Shown here one piece after another: positions 50,209-60,965 of a stretch of 64,000 nt of DNA (the stretch's first letter is position 1; every line of letters begins with the position of its first letter). The notes under the pieces were generated by a model, which worked only from the letters and a program-made list of their open reading frames with translations, searched no databases and was not told the origin of the DNA. The position numbers and the translations under genes were made by a program. This DNA comes from Tolypeutes matacus (Eukaryota > Chordata > Mammalia > Cingulata > Chlamyphoridae): contig JAKSZT010053764.1 in the NCBI GenBank assembly GCA_026826555.1, positions 18,175,533 to 18,239,532 of the forward strand, in the 5' to 3' direction.

Positions 50209-50879
50209 ATTTTTATGACTTTTTTGACACGTAATTCTTTAATATATAAAGAATTTAATCTGCTATTTATGATAAAAATGAAGATCTGAGTTGTTTTGGG
50301 TTTTTTTCTTTAATAGTTATTCATGTAACTTACTTTTAGGTTCTGTTGCTGTTAATTGCATTGCTTTTTTCCCCTTTTAATCATACTCTTTATATTTTAA
50401 TCTTTAATTTTATGTGTGCAATTTTCCTCTCAAGTAAAATCTGTAGGAGTCAAATCTCATTGGACATTTCTCAGTTATCTCCGGTATATTTTTCATGGCA
50501 GGATCTCTGTGTTTTCAGAGCACTTTTCAATATGTACTAAATCTACTTGAGTTTGTTTTTGTTATCACTGCAACTTCTGATAAGATACATAGCAACTAAA
50601 AAATAGTAAGTTGGATTCCCAGAAGTGGGAATACCGAGGACTGAAGTGAAACAGGGCTCTAGCCACATTGTCCTGATTCCTTTTTCCTGAAGCACCTGCC
50701 CAGTGTTAAGATTGAAGCACTGATCCTTTTGTTGACTCTGAGCCTAGCCCGTAGTTGCTGCTTTGATGAATATTTGTGGATTGAATTGCATTGAGCCTTA
50801 GGACATGGTGCCTTTCCAGGAAAGTATCCTGAGGACCAGCTTTTGTTCTCCAGCTCTGCTCTGTTTTCTCTTCCTGTAG

Positions 50880-51024
50880 TTGCGGTCCAGCACGGAGCTC
50901 CACCCAGACCTGCTCACAGACTGCCTCACCGTGCAGTCTCTGCAGCCAGCCGCTTCCCCCTGCGACACTGCTGCTGAGGGGGCCGTGGGACGCTCCCCAG
51001 GGCCCGGGCCTGACCTCTATCCAG
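50880..51024 (+). CDS. GLIS3: GLIS3 coding exon C: start of C-terminal region
   Basis: An internal exon of 145 bp, 48 codons plus one base, phase 0 to phase 1, with acceptor cttcctgtag and donor gtaagg. It reads on directly from the lysines of exon B: LRSSTELHPDLLTDCLTVQS, then a Pro/Ala/Gly-rich stretch ending GRSPGPGPDLYP. The motif STELHPDLLTDCLTVQSLQP identifies GLIS3 as I remember the human protein; GLIS1 is different here. This part follows the DNA-binding domain and begins the proline-rich, probably disordered C-terminal region that holds the transactivation function. It has no zinc ligand pattern. The exon is GC-rich compared with the intron. The next exon, expected to start with the rest of a Gly or Ala codon, is not found before 64000. 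Confidence 0.97.
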
Positions 51025-53209
51025 GTAAGGATGCAAACACCGAACCAATCCCATAACTGCCCTTCTCTAGGCCCTTCACTCTGGTTCCTAAAATTATCTA
51101 TATTTTGCTTTATCAACGGGCTGCAAATTGCCCCCTTCCCCATCAGATTCTTGAGCCAGGTTTGACAAGAGACTGATTTTTTCCATAAAGAAACAAAGTA
51201 AAATAATGTTAGCTCTCTTCTGGTCTTCTGCCAAAAGTTCAGTGTACTCAGCCCTCCCAGTTATCTTAAATTTATTAACTTGATTTAAAACTCAAAGGAA
51301 ATGTTTCCTCCTAAGAAGGTAGCTGGGCTGCATGTGGATTTCTTAATGGAAGAGTCATTGTCACCTTTGCACTTTAAAAGGAAGCCCCAAGTCTCTAGGA
51401 ATATTTTCACATTAGTAAGCTACCTTGTAAAAATATTCATTAATGTTTGCCTGCCATCCTGGAGGGAGTGGGATGTCACCAGACAAGTTTCCTTTTGCTT
51501 GAGATTGAGTAATAGGTGACTCGATATTTGGAAAATTTCATTATGTAGTAAAAAATAAGAAAAATAAAGGATTATATGTAGTAGGGGAGGGTTTTTTTTG
51601 CTTGTTTTGTACGTTTATTTATTTATTTCTTAGGCTGGAATTTTGAGTATTTTTCCGCTCTCTGTAATGATGATGTACTTGTTTAAATATGATTGGTTAA
51701 AGCTCTTACCATCATCCTATGAATATGAAAGCAAAAGTACTACCAGCTCCATGTCCCAGAGAATGGGAATTTTCCATTTTCTTTCTTTTTTTTTTTTTTT
51801 AAATATTAAGAAGCCAGAAAGAATTAAGAATTTATTGATATATTACTGTGGAACAGGAAAAAGACATACATGTATACATTTTCAAATATAGTTCTCAGTT
51901 GATCCAAATGCAGGGAAAAGGGTATTAAGCATATATTTCAAAAGGATCTGTCATCAAGGCTTCACTAAGGATGGCCCAGTGTCTGTGGCCCTTGATCAGT
52001 TACTTTAGGAACTTACTCTTGGAGAGGATAGAACCTCTGCTTTCTGAGATCCAGAGAAACGAGATTAAAACTTACTTGAAAGGCTTGATCTTAAACAGAG
52101 GTTTAAGGGACAGGTACCTAGGCACTCAAGAAATATGTCAATATATATTGCCATTAACACACACATATAAATATTTTATATTAGGTATTTACATGAAAAA
52201 GTGGGCCTAGCTTTTGTTGGTGCATATGTCTGCTTCATTTGGCATTTTTTTACATGTGGACACTTTTTTCTAGCACATTAAACAACCAATCTTAAACAAC
52301 TACAGGTGGCATAAGATGATCCAGGGTATGGTTCCACCACAGAATCTTTGAACAGCTAGCAAAAACTAGCAAAGTCATCTTCCTCAAAACTCCAAAAAAC
52401 AGTTAAAGGTTTGCAGTAACTAGGCCAGGACTGAATCAAGAAAACACTGCTTTAAAAATGCTAGGAGAATCACCTGGTGCCCTTGCTGGCCTCTCTGTCC
52501 CCCTCCCTAACATGTTGAAGAGCCAACCTACCCTTCCATTGAGTCCCTGGCCCAAGGAGCAGAGTATCCACTATGTGCAGCCTAAAAGACTAAAAAAGGA
52601 CACTTGTCTCTGGCGCACCCTCCCAGAACTGACCCAGCAGGCAGAAGCAGCTTGCAGACAGCTAAAGCAGTTAAAGAAACAATTTTAAAAAAAGAAAGAA
52701 AGAATTAAATAAAAGCAGTTTGGGGCACCCAGGAAGGGGAGAAAGTCAATTTCTTAGGAAGGAGAGGGGGCATTCAAATTCCTTCAAATGGGGAATTCCT
52801 AAGGCCACAAATGAGCAAAAACCTAGGACAAGACCTGAGCTCAGAAAAGACAGAGAGGACTTTGCATTTGCCTCAGGCTGATCTTCTTGTTAGGAGGGCT
52901 AAAACTGAAGGAGAGCACCAGCCAATGCAGAATCAGTTTGCAAACACTGTGAAAGCTGTTTTCTGCATTGGTTTGTTTGTTTTTGTTAACTCCTGGCACT
53001 CAAGGAATTCTCCATCATATTACTATCTGGATACAAACTTAAGAAACAGACAAATCAGGGACTAAATCCTAGAGTAAAGACTTTAAAATATTAAAATGCA
53101 CAGTGTGTAACAAAATATTACTGGTCAAACAAAGACAGAGGAAATGATGACACATCCAAAGGAATGAGATAAAAATCCAGAAACCATCAACCAGGAAGAC
53201 CAGACTTTG

Positions 53210-54040
53210 GAAAATACTTTAAAAAATAATTATCCTCAATACACTAAAGGATATAAATGAAAAAACAGAGAAAGAACTAAAGTATATCAGGAAAACAATG
53301 AATAAGTGATATGAGAATCTTAATAAAACATTAGATATTGTTAAAAAGAACCAAAAAGAAATACTGGTGTGGTAGACCACAATAACAGAAATGAAAACAC
53401 CCCTAGAGGGTTTTAACATCAGATTGGAGGTGGCAAAAGAAAGAATCAGTGAAATCAAAGACTAGACAATTGAAATGATTCAGTCTGAGGATCCAAAAAA
53501 AAAAAAAAAAAAAAAAGATTTAAAAAAGCAAACAGAGCCTAAGAAATCTGTGGGACACCATCAAAGTACCAATATATGCATTATGGGAGTCACAGAAGAA
53601 GAGAAAAACAGAGAAAGGGACAGATGAAATAGTCAAAGAAGTAATGGCAGAAAACTTCCCAAATTTAATGAAAGACATGAATATGCAGATCCAAGAAGCC
53701 CAACAAACACCAACAGGATAAATTTGAAGAGAATGAATGATAGTCAAACTATTGAATGTCAAGGACATCGAGTAAGTTCTGAAAGCGGCAAGAGAAAAGC
53801 AACATATTTATATGTTGGACTCCCAATAAGATTAAGTGTTTCCATTAAAAACGAGGGAGGCAAGAAGGCAGTGAGAGAAAATATTTAAAATGCTGAAAGA
53901 AAACAATTTCCAACCAAAAAGTTGATATTTAATGAGACTATCTTTCGAAAATGAGGGAGAGAGTAAGACATTCCAAGATAAACAAAAGCTAAGGAAGTTC
54001 GTCATCTGCCCTATAAGCAATGCTCAAGGGAGTTCTTCAG
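53210..54040 (+). pseudogene. L1 ORF1 remnant (copy 2)
   Basis: Coiled-coil-like Lys/Glu-rich stretches at 53250-53470 are followed by an A-run (from 53497) and, further on, the C-terminal-domain remnant at 53780-54030, with segments resembling REARRQ, KIFKMLKENNFQP and MRLSFENEGE. Stops and shifts break it throughout. Confidence 0.8.
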
Positions 54041-54284
54041 ACTGAAAGGAAAACACACTCAGAAGTGGCTCAAAGAGGCATAAAGAAATAAAGGCCTCTG
54101 TTAAACGTAACCATATAGGTAACTATAAATGCCAGTACTATTGTATTTTTTGGTATGCAGCTTCACCTTTTGCTTCTTACAAGTTCTAAAATGCAAATCA
54201 TAAAACATATGATAACTCTATGGTTTAGGACATACAAGATACCCAGATATATTTAAAACAAGTACAGCAAAAAAGTGGAGGGTT

Positions 54285-55900
54285 AGAAGAGGCTAGAATA
54301 CACCCTAACTCATTCTCTGAGTCCAACATTACCCTTATACCAAAGCAAGATAAATATACCACAAGACCAATATCCCTTATGAATATAGATGCAAAAATCT
54401 TCAATAAAATGCTAGCAAACTGAATCAACAACACATTAAAAGAATTAGACACCATTACGAAGTGTGACTTATTCCAGAAATGTAAGGGTGGTTCAACATA
54501 AGAAAATCAATTAATATAATACACCATATTAGCAAAGTGAGGGAAAAACATCACATGATCATCTCAATACATGCAGAAAGGGCATTTGAAAAAAATCCAG
54601 CAACCCTTCTTGATAAAAACATGTAGAAACCCAGGAATAGAAGGAAACTTCCACAACATGATAAAGGGCATATATGAAAATTTCACAGCTAAACATCAAA
54701 CTCAGTGGTGAAAAACTGAGAGCTTTCTTTCCCTCTGTGATCAAGAACAAGACAAGGATGTCCACTCTTATCACTCTTATTCAACATTGTACTGGAAGTT
54801 CTAGCCAGAACAATTAGGCAAGACAAAGAAATAAAGGCATCCAAAGTGGAAAGGAAGAAGTAAAACTTTCCCTGTTTACAGATGAATGATCCTATATATA
54901 GAAAATCCTGAAAAATCTACAACAAAGTTATTAGAGCTAATAAACAAATTCAGCAAAGTACCAGGGCACAAGATCAACTTGCAAAAATCAGTAGTGATTC
55001 TTCTTACTAGTAATGAACAATTTGAAGAGAAAATCACGAAAAAAAAATTCCATTTACAATAGCACTTTTAAAAAAATAACTAGGAATACATTTAACCAAG
55101 GATGTGAAGGACTTATACATGGTAAACTACAAGACATTATTTCTAAAAGAAATCAAAGAAAACCTAAATAAATGGAAGGATATTCCATGGTCATGGATTG
55201 GAATACTAAATACTGTTAAGATATCCATTCTACCCAGAGTGATTTACAGATTCAACACAATTCCAATCCAAACTCTGACAGCCTCCTTTGTAGAAATGGA
55301 AAAGCCAATCCTCAAATTTTAAAGAAGGATAAGAGGCCCAAAATAACCAAAACTATCTTAAAAAGGAACAAAGTTGGAGGTCTCACACTTCCCAGTTTTA
55401 AAACTTATTACAAAGCCACAATATTCAAAACAGAATGCTACTGGCCCAAGGACAGACATGTAGAGCAGTGGAATCAAATTGAGAGTTCAGAAATAAACCT
55501 TCACTCACATCTATGGCCAAATGATTTTTCACAAGAGTGCCAAGACCACTCAATGGAGAAAGAATAGTTTCTTCCACAAATGTTGCTGGGAAGAGTTAAT
55601 ATCAATATGCAAAAGAGTGAAGGTAGACCCCTATCTCACTCCGTATACAAAAATTAACTCAAAATTGTTCAAAGACCTAAATATAAGAACCAAAACTATA
55701 AAACTCCTAGAAGAAAACATAAGGGAAGCATCTTCAGGACCTTGTTTTAGGCAATGGTTTCTTGGACTTTACACCAAAAGAATAAACAAAAGAAAAAATA
55801 GATAAATGCGACTTCATCAAAATTAACAACTTTTGTGCACCAAAGGACTTCATCATGAAAGTAAAAAGACAGTCTACAAAATAGGAGAAAATATTTTGAA
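54285..55900 (+). pseudogene. L1 ORF2 remnant (copy 2), RT part only
   Basis: The remnant starts inside the reverse-transcriptase region, after the deletion. At the catalytic motif the DNA reads 'tttacagatgaatgatcc' (near 54875-54892): one base is missing compared with copy 1, so the second Asp of the FADD-type motif is lost and the frame shifts. A 72-codon open piece (55104-55322) includes the [20 protein letters not shown] segment typical of L1 ORF2. The 3' border with the UTR is approximate. Confidence 0.82.
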
Positions 55901-56495
55901 ATCACATAGCTGATAAGGCTTTAATATCAAGAATGTATAAAGAAATCCTTCAACTCATCAACAAAAAGAAAAGCAACCCAATTGAAAAATGGACAAAAGA
56001 CATGAATGGACATTTTTCCAAAGAACACATACAAATGGCCAAACCAAGCACATGAAAAATGCTCGATCAACATCATTAGCTATTAGGGAAATGCAAATCA
56101 AAACTGTAACGAGCTACCTTCTCACACCCACTAGAATGTCTGCAATTGAAAAATGGAAAATAACAAGTGTTGGAGAGGACATTGAGAAGTAGGAACACTC
56201 ATTCATTGTCAGTAGGAATGTAAAATGTGCAGCCTCTGTAGAGGACAGTTTGGCAGTTCCTCAGAAAGTTAAATATAGAATTACCATATGACTTGTCAAT
56301 CCCACTTCCAGGTGTAGTCCTACAAGAATTGAAAACAGGGACTTGAAGAGATATTTACATGCCAATAGTGGAAATATTCACAATTGCCAAAAAATGGAAG
56401 CAACTTAAGGGTCCATCAAATGATGAATGGATAAACAAAACATGGTATACCTACAGAATGCAATATTATTTAGCCATAAAAAAGAATGAAGTTCT

Positions 56496-56594
56496 TGGGG
56501 ACGGATGTGGCTCAACTGGTTGGGCGTCCGTCTCCCATATGGAGGGACCCGGGTTCGATCCCTGGGACCTCCCGGTAAAAAAAAAAAAAAAAAA
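56496..56594 (+). mobile_element. Monomeric DAS-type SINE nested in L1 copy 2
   Basis: The head GGGGACGGATGTGGCTCAAC, B box GGGTTCGATCCC and a pure A tail of about 20 bases are intact. A perfect 16-bp duplication AAAAGAATGAAGTTCT lies at 56480-56495 and 56595-56610. It sits in the L1 3' UTR and is probably among the youngest insertions in the window. Confidence 0.95.
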
Positions 56595-57596
56595 AAAAGA
56601 ATGAAGTTCTGATACATGTTACTATTATGTATGGACCTTGAAGAAATAAATCAGACATAAAAGGTCAAATATTGTATGATCTCACTGATGTGAAATAATT
56701 AGATTAAGCAAATTCATAAAATCAGAATTTAGAATACTAGTTACCAGGGCCGGGGTGGGGGTACAGAATGAGGAGTATTGCTTAATTGGTTTAAAATTTC
56801 TGTTTGGGGTGATGGCAAAGTTTTGATAATGGATGGTGGTGATGGTGGCACAACATTGTGAATATAATTAACACCACTGAATTATGTATCTGAATATAGT
56901 TAAAAGGGGAAATTTTAGGTTGTGTATATGTTACTAGAATAACAGTTTAAAAATGTATACAGGACTGTACAAAACAAATATTGACCCCTAATGTAAACTA
57001 TGGACTATTGTTAGTAGCGCAATTATTGTAATATTCCTTCATCAACTGTAACAACAGTACCACACTAGTGCAAAATGTTAATAATAGGAGGCATATAGGG
57101 GAACACTGTATATCCTGCATGATTTTTCTCTAAACCTACAGCTTCCACTATCTAAAAAAATACAGAGAGCATACCCCTACTTCTTCAATCCACAAAGCTA
57201 TGCTCTTACTAAAGAACTGGAACCCAATAGTAAAGGGCCAGAGCTAACCACAATAGATTGAAAACTGGCCGAGCATCAAATACAAATAGTTTGTGGTGTG
57301 GACCTAGTATTGTTGCATTAAAACCTCTTTGAAATGGGTTTGGAAAACCATAGCTATATCTATGTAAAACTTCAGTACCTTTGCTATATACGGTATATAG
57401 CATATGGTTGATTTTCAAAACTAAGGGGTCACATTTGTCTTGATGTGTCTTGTTGTATATCTGATAGGGTGTTTAAGATTGTTTTGAAATGACCTTGTCT
57501 TTACAAATAGTTTTCCTCTTTTCTACATTTAGTCTTCAAAAAGTATTTGAGCTCTTGGCTTTGAACCTCCATCTATGGCAGGTGGTTTGTCATAAC

Positions 57597-57612
57597 GGGG
57601 GGGGGGGGGGGG
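57597..57612. repeat. G16 homopolymer
   Basis: Sixteen consecutive G on the + strand, followed by 'agagggga'. Long G runs can fold into G-quadruplex and are prone to assembly and sequencing errors. Confidence 0.9.
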
Positions 57613-58354
57613 AGAGGGGAGTCTAAGTTGTCTCAGAATCAACAGAGCATCTTCAAGTTGGCCTGCATTTTCTAGGACTCTGAGAACACTTGAAACAGGC
57701 AGGTGACTATCTTAATCAACTTTGTGCCTGGAATTTTACTTCTTCCTAACACTTTTCTTTATTTCTGCTTCCCTCTAGTTCTATTTTTACTTTCTTTGTT
57801 CCTGAATTTTTAAAAAATTGATTATTCCTTTTGTTCTGATGAATAGGCAACAAATCCAGAGGCAGAACCAGGAAGGAGGAAAAACTAAAAAACAAAAATC
57901 GTAAGCCTTCCTCTTAAAGTATTACCAATGAACTTGCCAAGGCAAGTACATATTCACACCAGCTTCAATTCCTGTGCTAAAGATCAATGGAAGGAAGCCA
58001 AACAGTGAAAAATGCCAAAGGTGTAAAAGGAAACCATTCATCAAGTAGTGTAATGTAAAATTTGAAGTGTTAAGGCAATTTGATGAAGATTATGACTTGG
58101 TTAAATGGCATAAGTACTTGGATTGTTCCCTTTATGTTCTATTTTACAAAATTAAGAAAAAAACTTAATGATTGTCAAGCACTTAAACCTGTAACCACTA
58201 GCAAATTGATTTATTATAAAACTATTTGATGGAAACCTGTTGAGTATGTATGGACATGGGATCAGAAACAGTATAATATATTTAATACCATAATCTTTCA
58301 GAAGGCACAACAATTGAGGACTCATGCATAGTCTGAAGAAGTCATGGTTTTGAA

Positions 58355-58576
58355 ATGAAAGCTCTTAGTGGACAAAGAATTGTAAAATTCCGTAAGGGTG
58401 AAAATTTCCTTAGCATTAAGGTGAACCGGGAAGATGGAAGTTCTGACAAATACAAATCTTTTAAGTTTCCTAAAGCATTGTCTTCCCTTATTGAAAATAA
58501 CCTTTTACTTTGGGAAGACAGAACCTATTTGGAAAGGATTGCCAGAAAAGATTTTTATTTATGTGGAAGAAACTAG
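58355..58576 (+). other. Unrecognised 73-codon open frame
   Basis: The frame starts MKALSGQRIVKFRKGE and ends RKDFYLCGRN before TAG. It is basic, without signal peptide, membrane segment or cysteine pattern. I recognise no family. Just upstream, in other frames, coding-like pieces occur, such as LRQFDEDYDLVKWHKYLDCS near 58067-58126, interrupted by stops. This might be the end of a decayed retroposed gene or viral-like insertion, or only chance in AT-rich DNA. No poly(A) tail, target duplication or splice sites were found to decide. Confidence 0.2.
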
Positions 58577-59419
58577 TGCTATAGGTTAAAACAGCCAAAT
58601 GTCACTTGAGACCAGGCTGAGGTTGATTTTAAATTGAGGTGTTTACTTGTCTACTCTTCTGAAAATCCTGGGCCTCCCCAGGTGTGCTCCTGAGCTATCC
58701 TGAGAGCAATTGAGTGATCTAACAGGAAGGCCAGGGTAGCAATAAGCAGTTCTCAAAAGATGACTCACTTATATTTTCTGCACTTTTGTTCAGAGATTCT
58801 GTACGCCAGATAAATAAAGCCCCAGGTCAGCCTGTAACTTTAGATAATTTATCTGATAATCAGAGGACAAAGTATTTCATAGCTATGGGTCAAGGTGTGA
58901 ATGCACTTCAAGGCTTAATACCTGTATAGATCTTCTTGTCAGCTCCTGCAATGAACTAATGAAGCAGATAAACCTACAATTAGTAAGTCTGTGATCTCAT
59001 GGATGCCTGGTCCTGGCAGGGAGTCCTTTCACAAACAAAGAATGTTCAGAAGGTCTGTCCCACGGGTACTCACAAAAATATGGCTCCCCCCAAACCAAAA
59101 CTATGAATTCAATGAAACACAACCTTTGCAAATGACCTAAGCCATGAAGATGGCATAGACACCATCACAATTGAGATGTTTGAGCCCTGCAGGAGCCACC
59201 CATCAAGAGAGGAAGGAATGCAATTGGAACAAGAGAGTTCTGCAAGAATAAGGGAATTGTACCTGTACCACTTCTATTGGGTTATAAAATAATTATATTT
59301 TAAAGTATACAGATTCTGTTGAACTATCCCAATTTTGAATGTAGCCTTAGATTTTTCAGGGAAAAAAAAAAGTGTTCCATTCAGATAATATAGACAATTG
59401 TAAAGGAAAACAGAGAGCA

Positions 59420-59422
<3 letters not shown>

Positions 59423-59450
<28 letters not shown>

Positions 59451-59651
59451 ATCGGGAGGTACCGGGGATCGAACCCCAGTCTCTCCATATGGTAGACGGA
59501 TGCTGAACCTCTTGAGCCACATCCGTTTCCCAAAGATTTTTTTAAAAAAGATTTATTTATTTACTTCTATCCATTTTTTACCACCCCCCCACCCCCCCGT
59601 TTTTTGCTGTTCTTATGTCCATTAGCTGGGCAATTCTCTGTGTCTGTTTCT
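59423..59651 (-). mobile_element. Composite DAS-type SINE (tail domain plus monomer)
   Basis: A 229-bp block flanked by perfect 10-bp repeats GAGAGCAGGA at 59413-59422 and 59652-59661. Read on the minus strand, it begins with about 120 nt resembling the 3' part of the unknown domain of chimeric SINEs, including a C/G homopolymer stretch and 'aaataaataaatctttt'. It then has an A-rich joint, then a tRNA-Ala-like monomer (59451-59531: gggaaacggatgtggctc, B box ggggttcgatcccc) and a T28 tail on the + strand. The order, tail domain before tRNA head, is the reverse of the usual chimera. Confidence 0.8.
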
Positions 59652-59820
59652 GAGAGCAGGAATTCTTGAAATCATATATAGTCATTCCCTTCCCTCTACC
59701 CTCATTACTTGGAGATAAGAACTACTCTCTTAGCAGTGTCATCACTTTTCTCATACATGGCACTGTATGTATAGCTAATCCATACAGGATTTAACATATT
59801 TTTCCGATAGGTAATGTTTC

Positions 59821-60141
59821 TTTTTTTTTTTTTAACGTTATTTTGTACATTTAATAATTGAAAACATGAACAATTAAAAACTAAAAAGTAAACACAGATG
59901 AATAAATATATACATTTCTCAATTAAATGTAATGGATACATGTAAATTTTTTTTTTAATCAAATATATTACACAATATATTTGGTTCATAGTAATGCATT
60001 CATACAGTATTTGTCCTTTTGTGTCTAGCTTGCTTCACTCAACATAATGTCCTCCAGGTTCATCCATGTTGCCATAGGCTTTATGACTTCATTTCTTCTT
60101 ACAGCTGCATAATATTCCATCGTGTGAATAGACCACAGTTT
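59821..60141 (-). mobile_element. 5'-truncated L1 3' end with duplication
   Basis: On the minus strand this reads as L1 3' UTR: 'tattccattg'-like, 'ccataggctttatgacttca' and 'aggttcatccatgttgcc' on the + strand are the reverse of the usual L1 text. The A tail appears as T13 at 59821-59833. A 10-bp repeat GTAATGTTTC flanks it at 59811-59820 and 60142-60151. Confidence 0.8.
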
Positions 60142-60804
60142 GTAATGTTTCATTTTAATGCAATTTTGTGGAATAGTTTATTTTAATACATTTGCAGCAT
60201 TCTTCAGTTGAATATACTTGCTGTCTTGAGACAGCTTGCAAAGTTGTAAGGTCTAGAAACACTTTTGCAAAGAAGTGCCTCATATCATCTGTTGTTAAAA
60301 AGCAGTCGTTAATTTAGGTGGTTCTAGGATGGTTCTAAATTGGCACACCAGTTTCCCAGTAGATTAAACTTTATAGGAGAATTGTGAGGCTCAAATAGCA
60401 CAATCTATATACAACTCCTTCAGAAGGCATAGAGCATTATAAAAATGCGTTCAGAAGTACTTGCTTTGCTTAGAATTCACCAGAGCTGAAAGGAGACAGA
60501 ACAACTTGGAACTGGTGATGGGGCAAGGACAGAGGAGGTGGAGATATGGTACAAAAGGAGATTTAAAGGGAAACATTTAGCAATAATATCTTTGTGAAGT
60601 TTCTTCTGATGTGGCATAGAACTGCTGTCAAAATTTTGCACTGTTTCCATGATACCTCTTGTATCTGTGTCTTGTCTACTCAGTTGGATTGGAAAGTCAA
60701 TGAGGGTAGGAGCAAGCCTCTTACTCTCTGCTGTAGACACTTTTGGCTTTAATCTATAGATTTACCCCTGCTTAGCCCTGAACGTGTATTTAACCATTTT
60801 GAAA

Positions 60805-60965
60805 GCTTATAAAAATAGAAGTTGCTGGGCCTCACTCCCAGAGTTTCTGATTTAGTGGGTCTGATTGAATCCCCAGAATTCAAATTTCTTCCAGGAGTTT
60901 CTAAATTCCCAGATGACACTGGATATTGCTGATCCAGGGACCACACTTTGAGAACTACTTCTCTG
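60805..60965 (-). repeat. MER5A-type hAT-Charlie element
   Basis: The + strand has 'ggcctcactcccagagtttc', 'tgatttagtgggtctg', 'gggaccacactttgagaact', the reverse complement of the MER5A text with its terminus at the right. Inactive relic. Confidence 0.8.

Larger units (their letters stand above)
11013..50879 (+). other. GLIS3: GLIS3 intron B-C (39.9 kb)
   Basis: A large phase-0 intron starting gtaatt and ending tcttcctgtag. It carries an almost complete dead L1 (15.5-21.96 kb), a TXN processed pseudogene, one hAT-like MITE, two nearly identical SINEs in opposite orientation, and many MIR, L2, MER5 and old L1 relics, each listed. Stretches with nothing I can name include 12000-15400, 22700-24200, 25000-25450, 26300-28270, 32560-36290, 41250-43900 and 47800-48780. 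They contain only short open frames without homology or splice context that I recognise. They may hold regulatory elements, which are not identifiable without conservation data. Confidence 0.9.
52290..57160 (+). mobile_element. LINE-1 copy 2, lacking the endonuclease region
   Basis: A second degenerate L1 in GLIS3 sense orientation, with a 5' UTR-like part, an ORF1 remnant, an ORF2 remnant and a full 3' UTR ending in an A-rich stretch near 57154. At about 54275 the sequence after 'acagcaaaaaagtgg' jumps to 'acaccctaactcattct', which in copy 1 are about 1.74 kb apart (17745 and 19490). So the ORF2 start and the endonuclease domain are deleted. A monomeric SINE is inserted at 56496. No certain flanking duplication was found. 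The 5' edge is approximate. Confidence 0.88.

Noticed and set aside
50706..51143. 145-codon open frame antisense to GLIS3 exon C
   Set aside because: It is the GC-rich shadow of the real exon on the other strand; the sense frame matches GLIS3 with proper splice sites.
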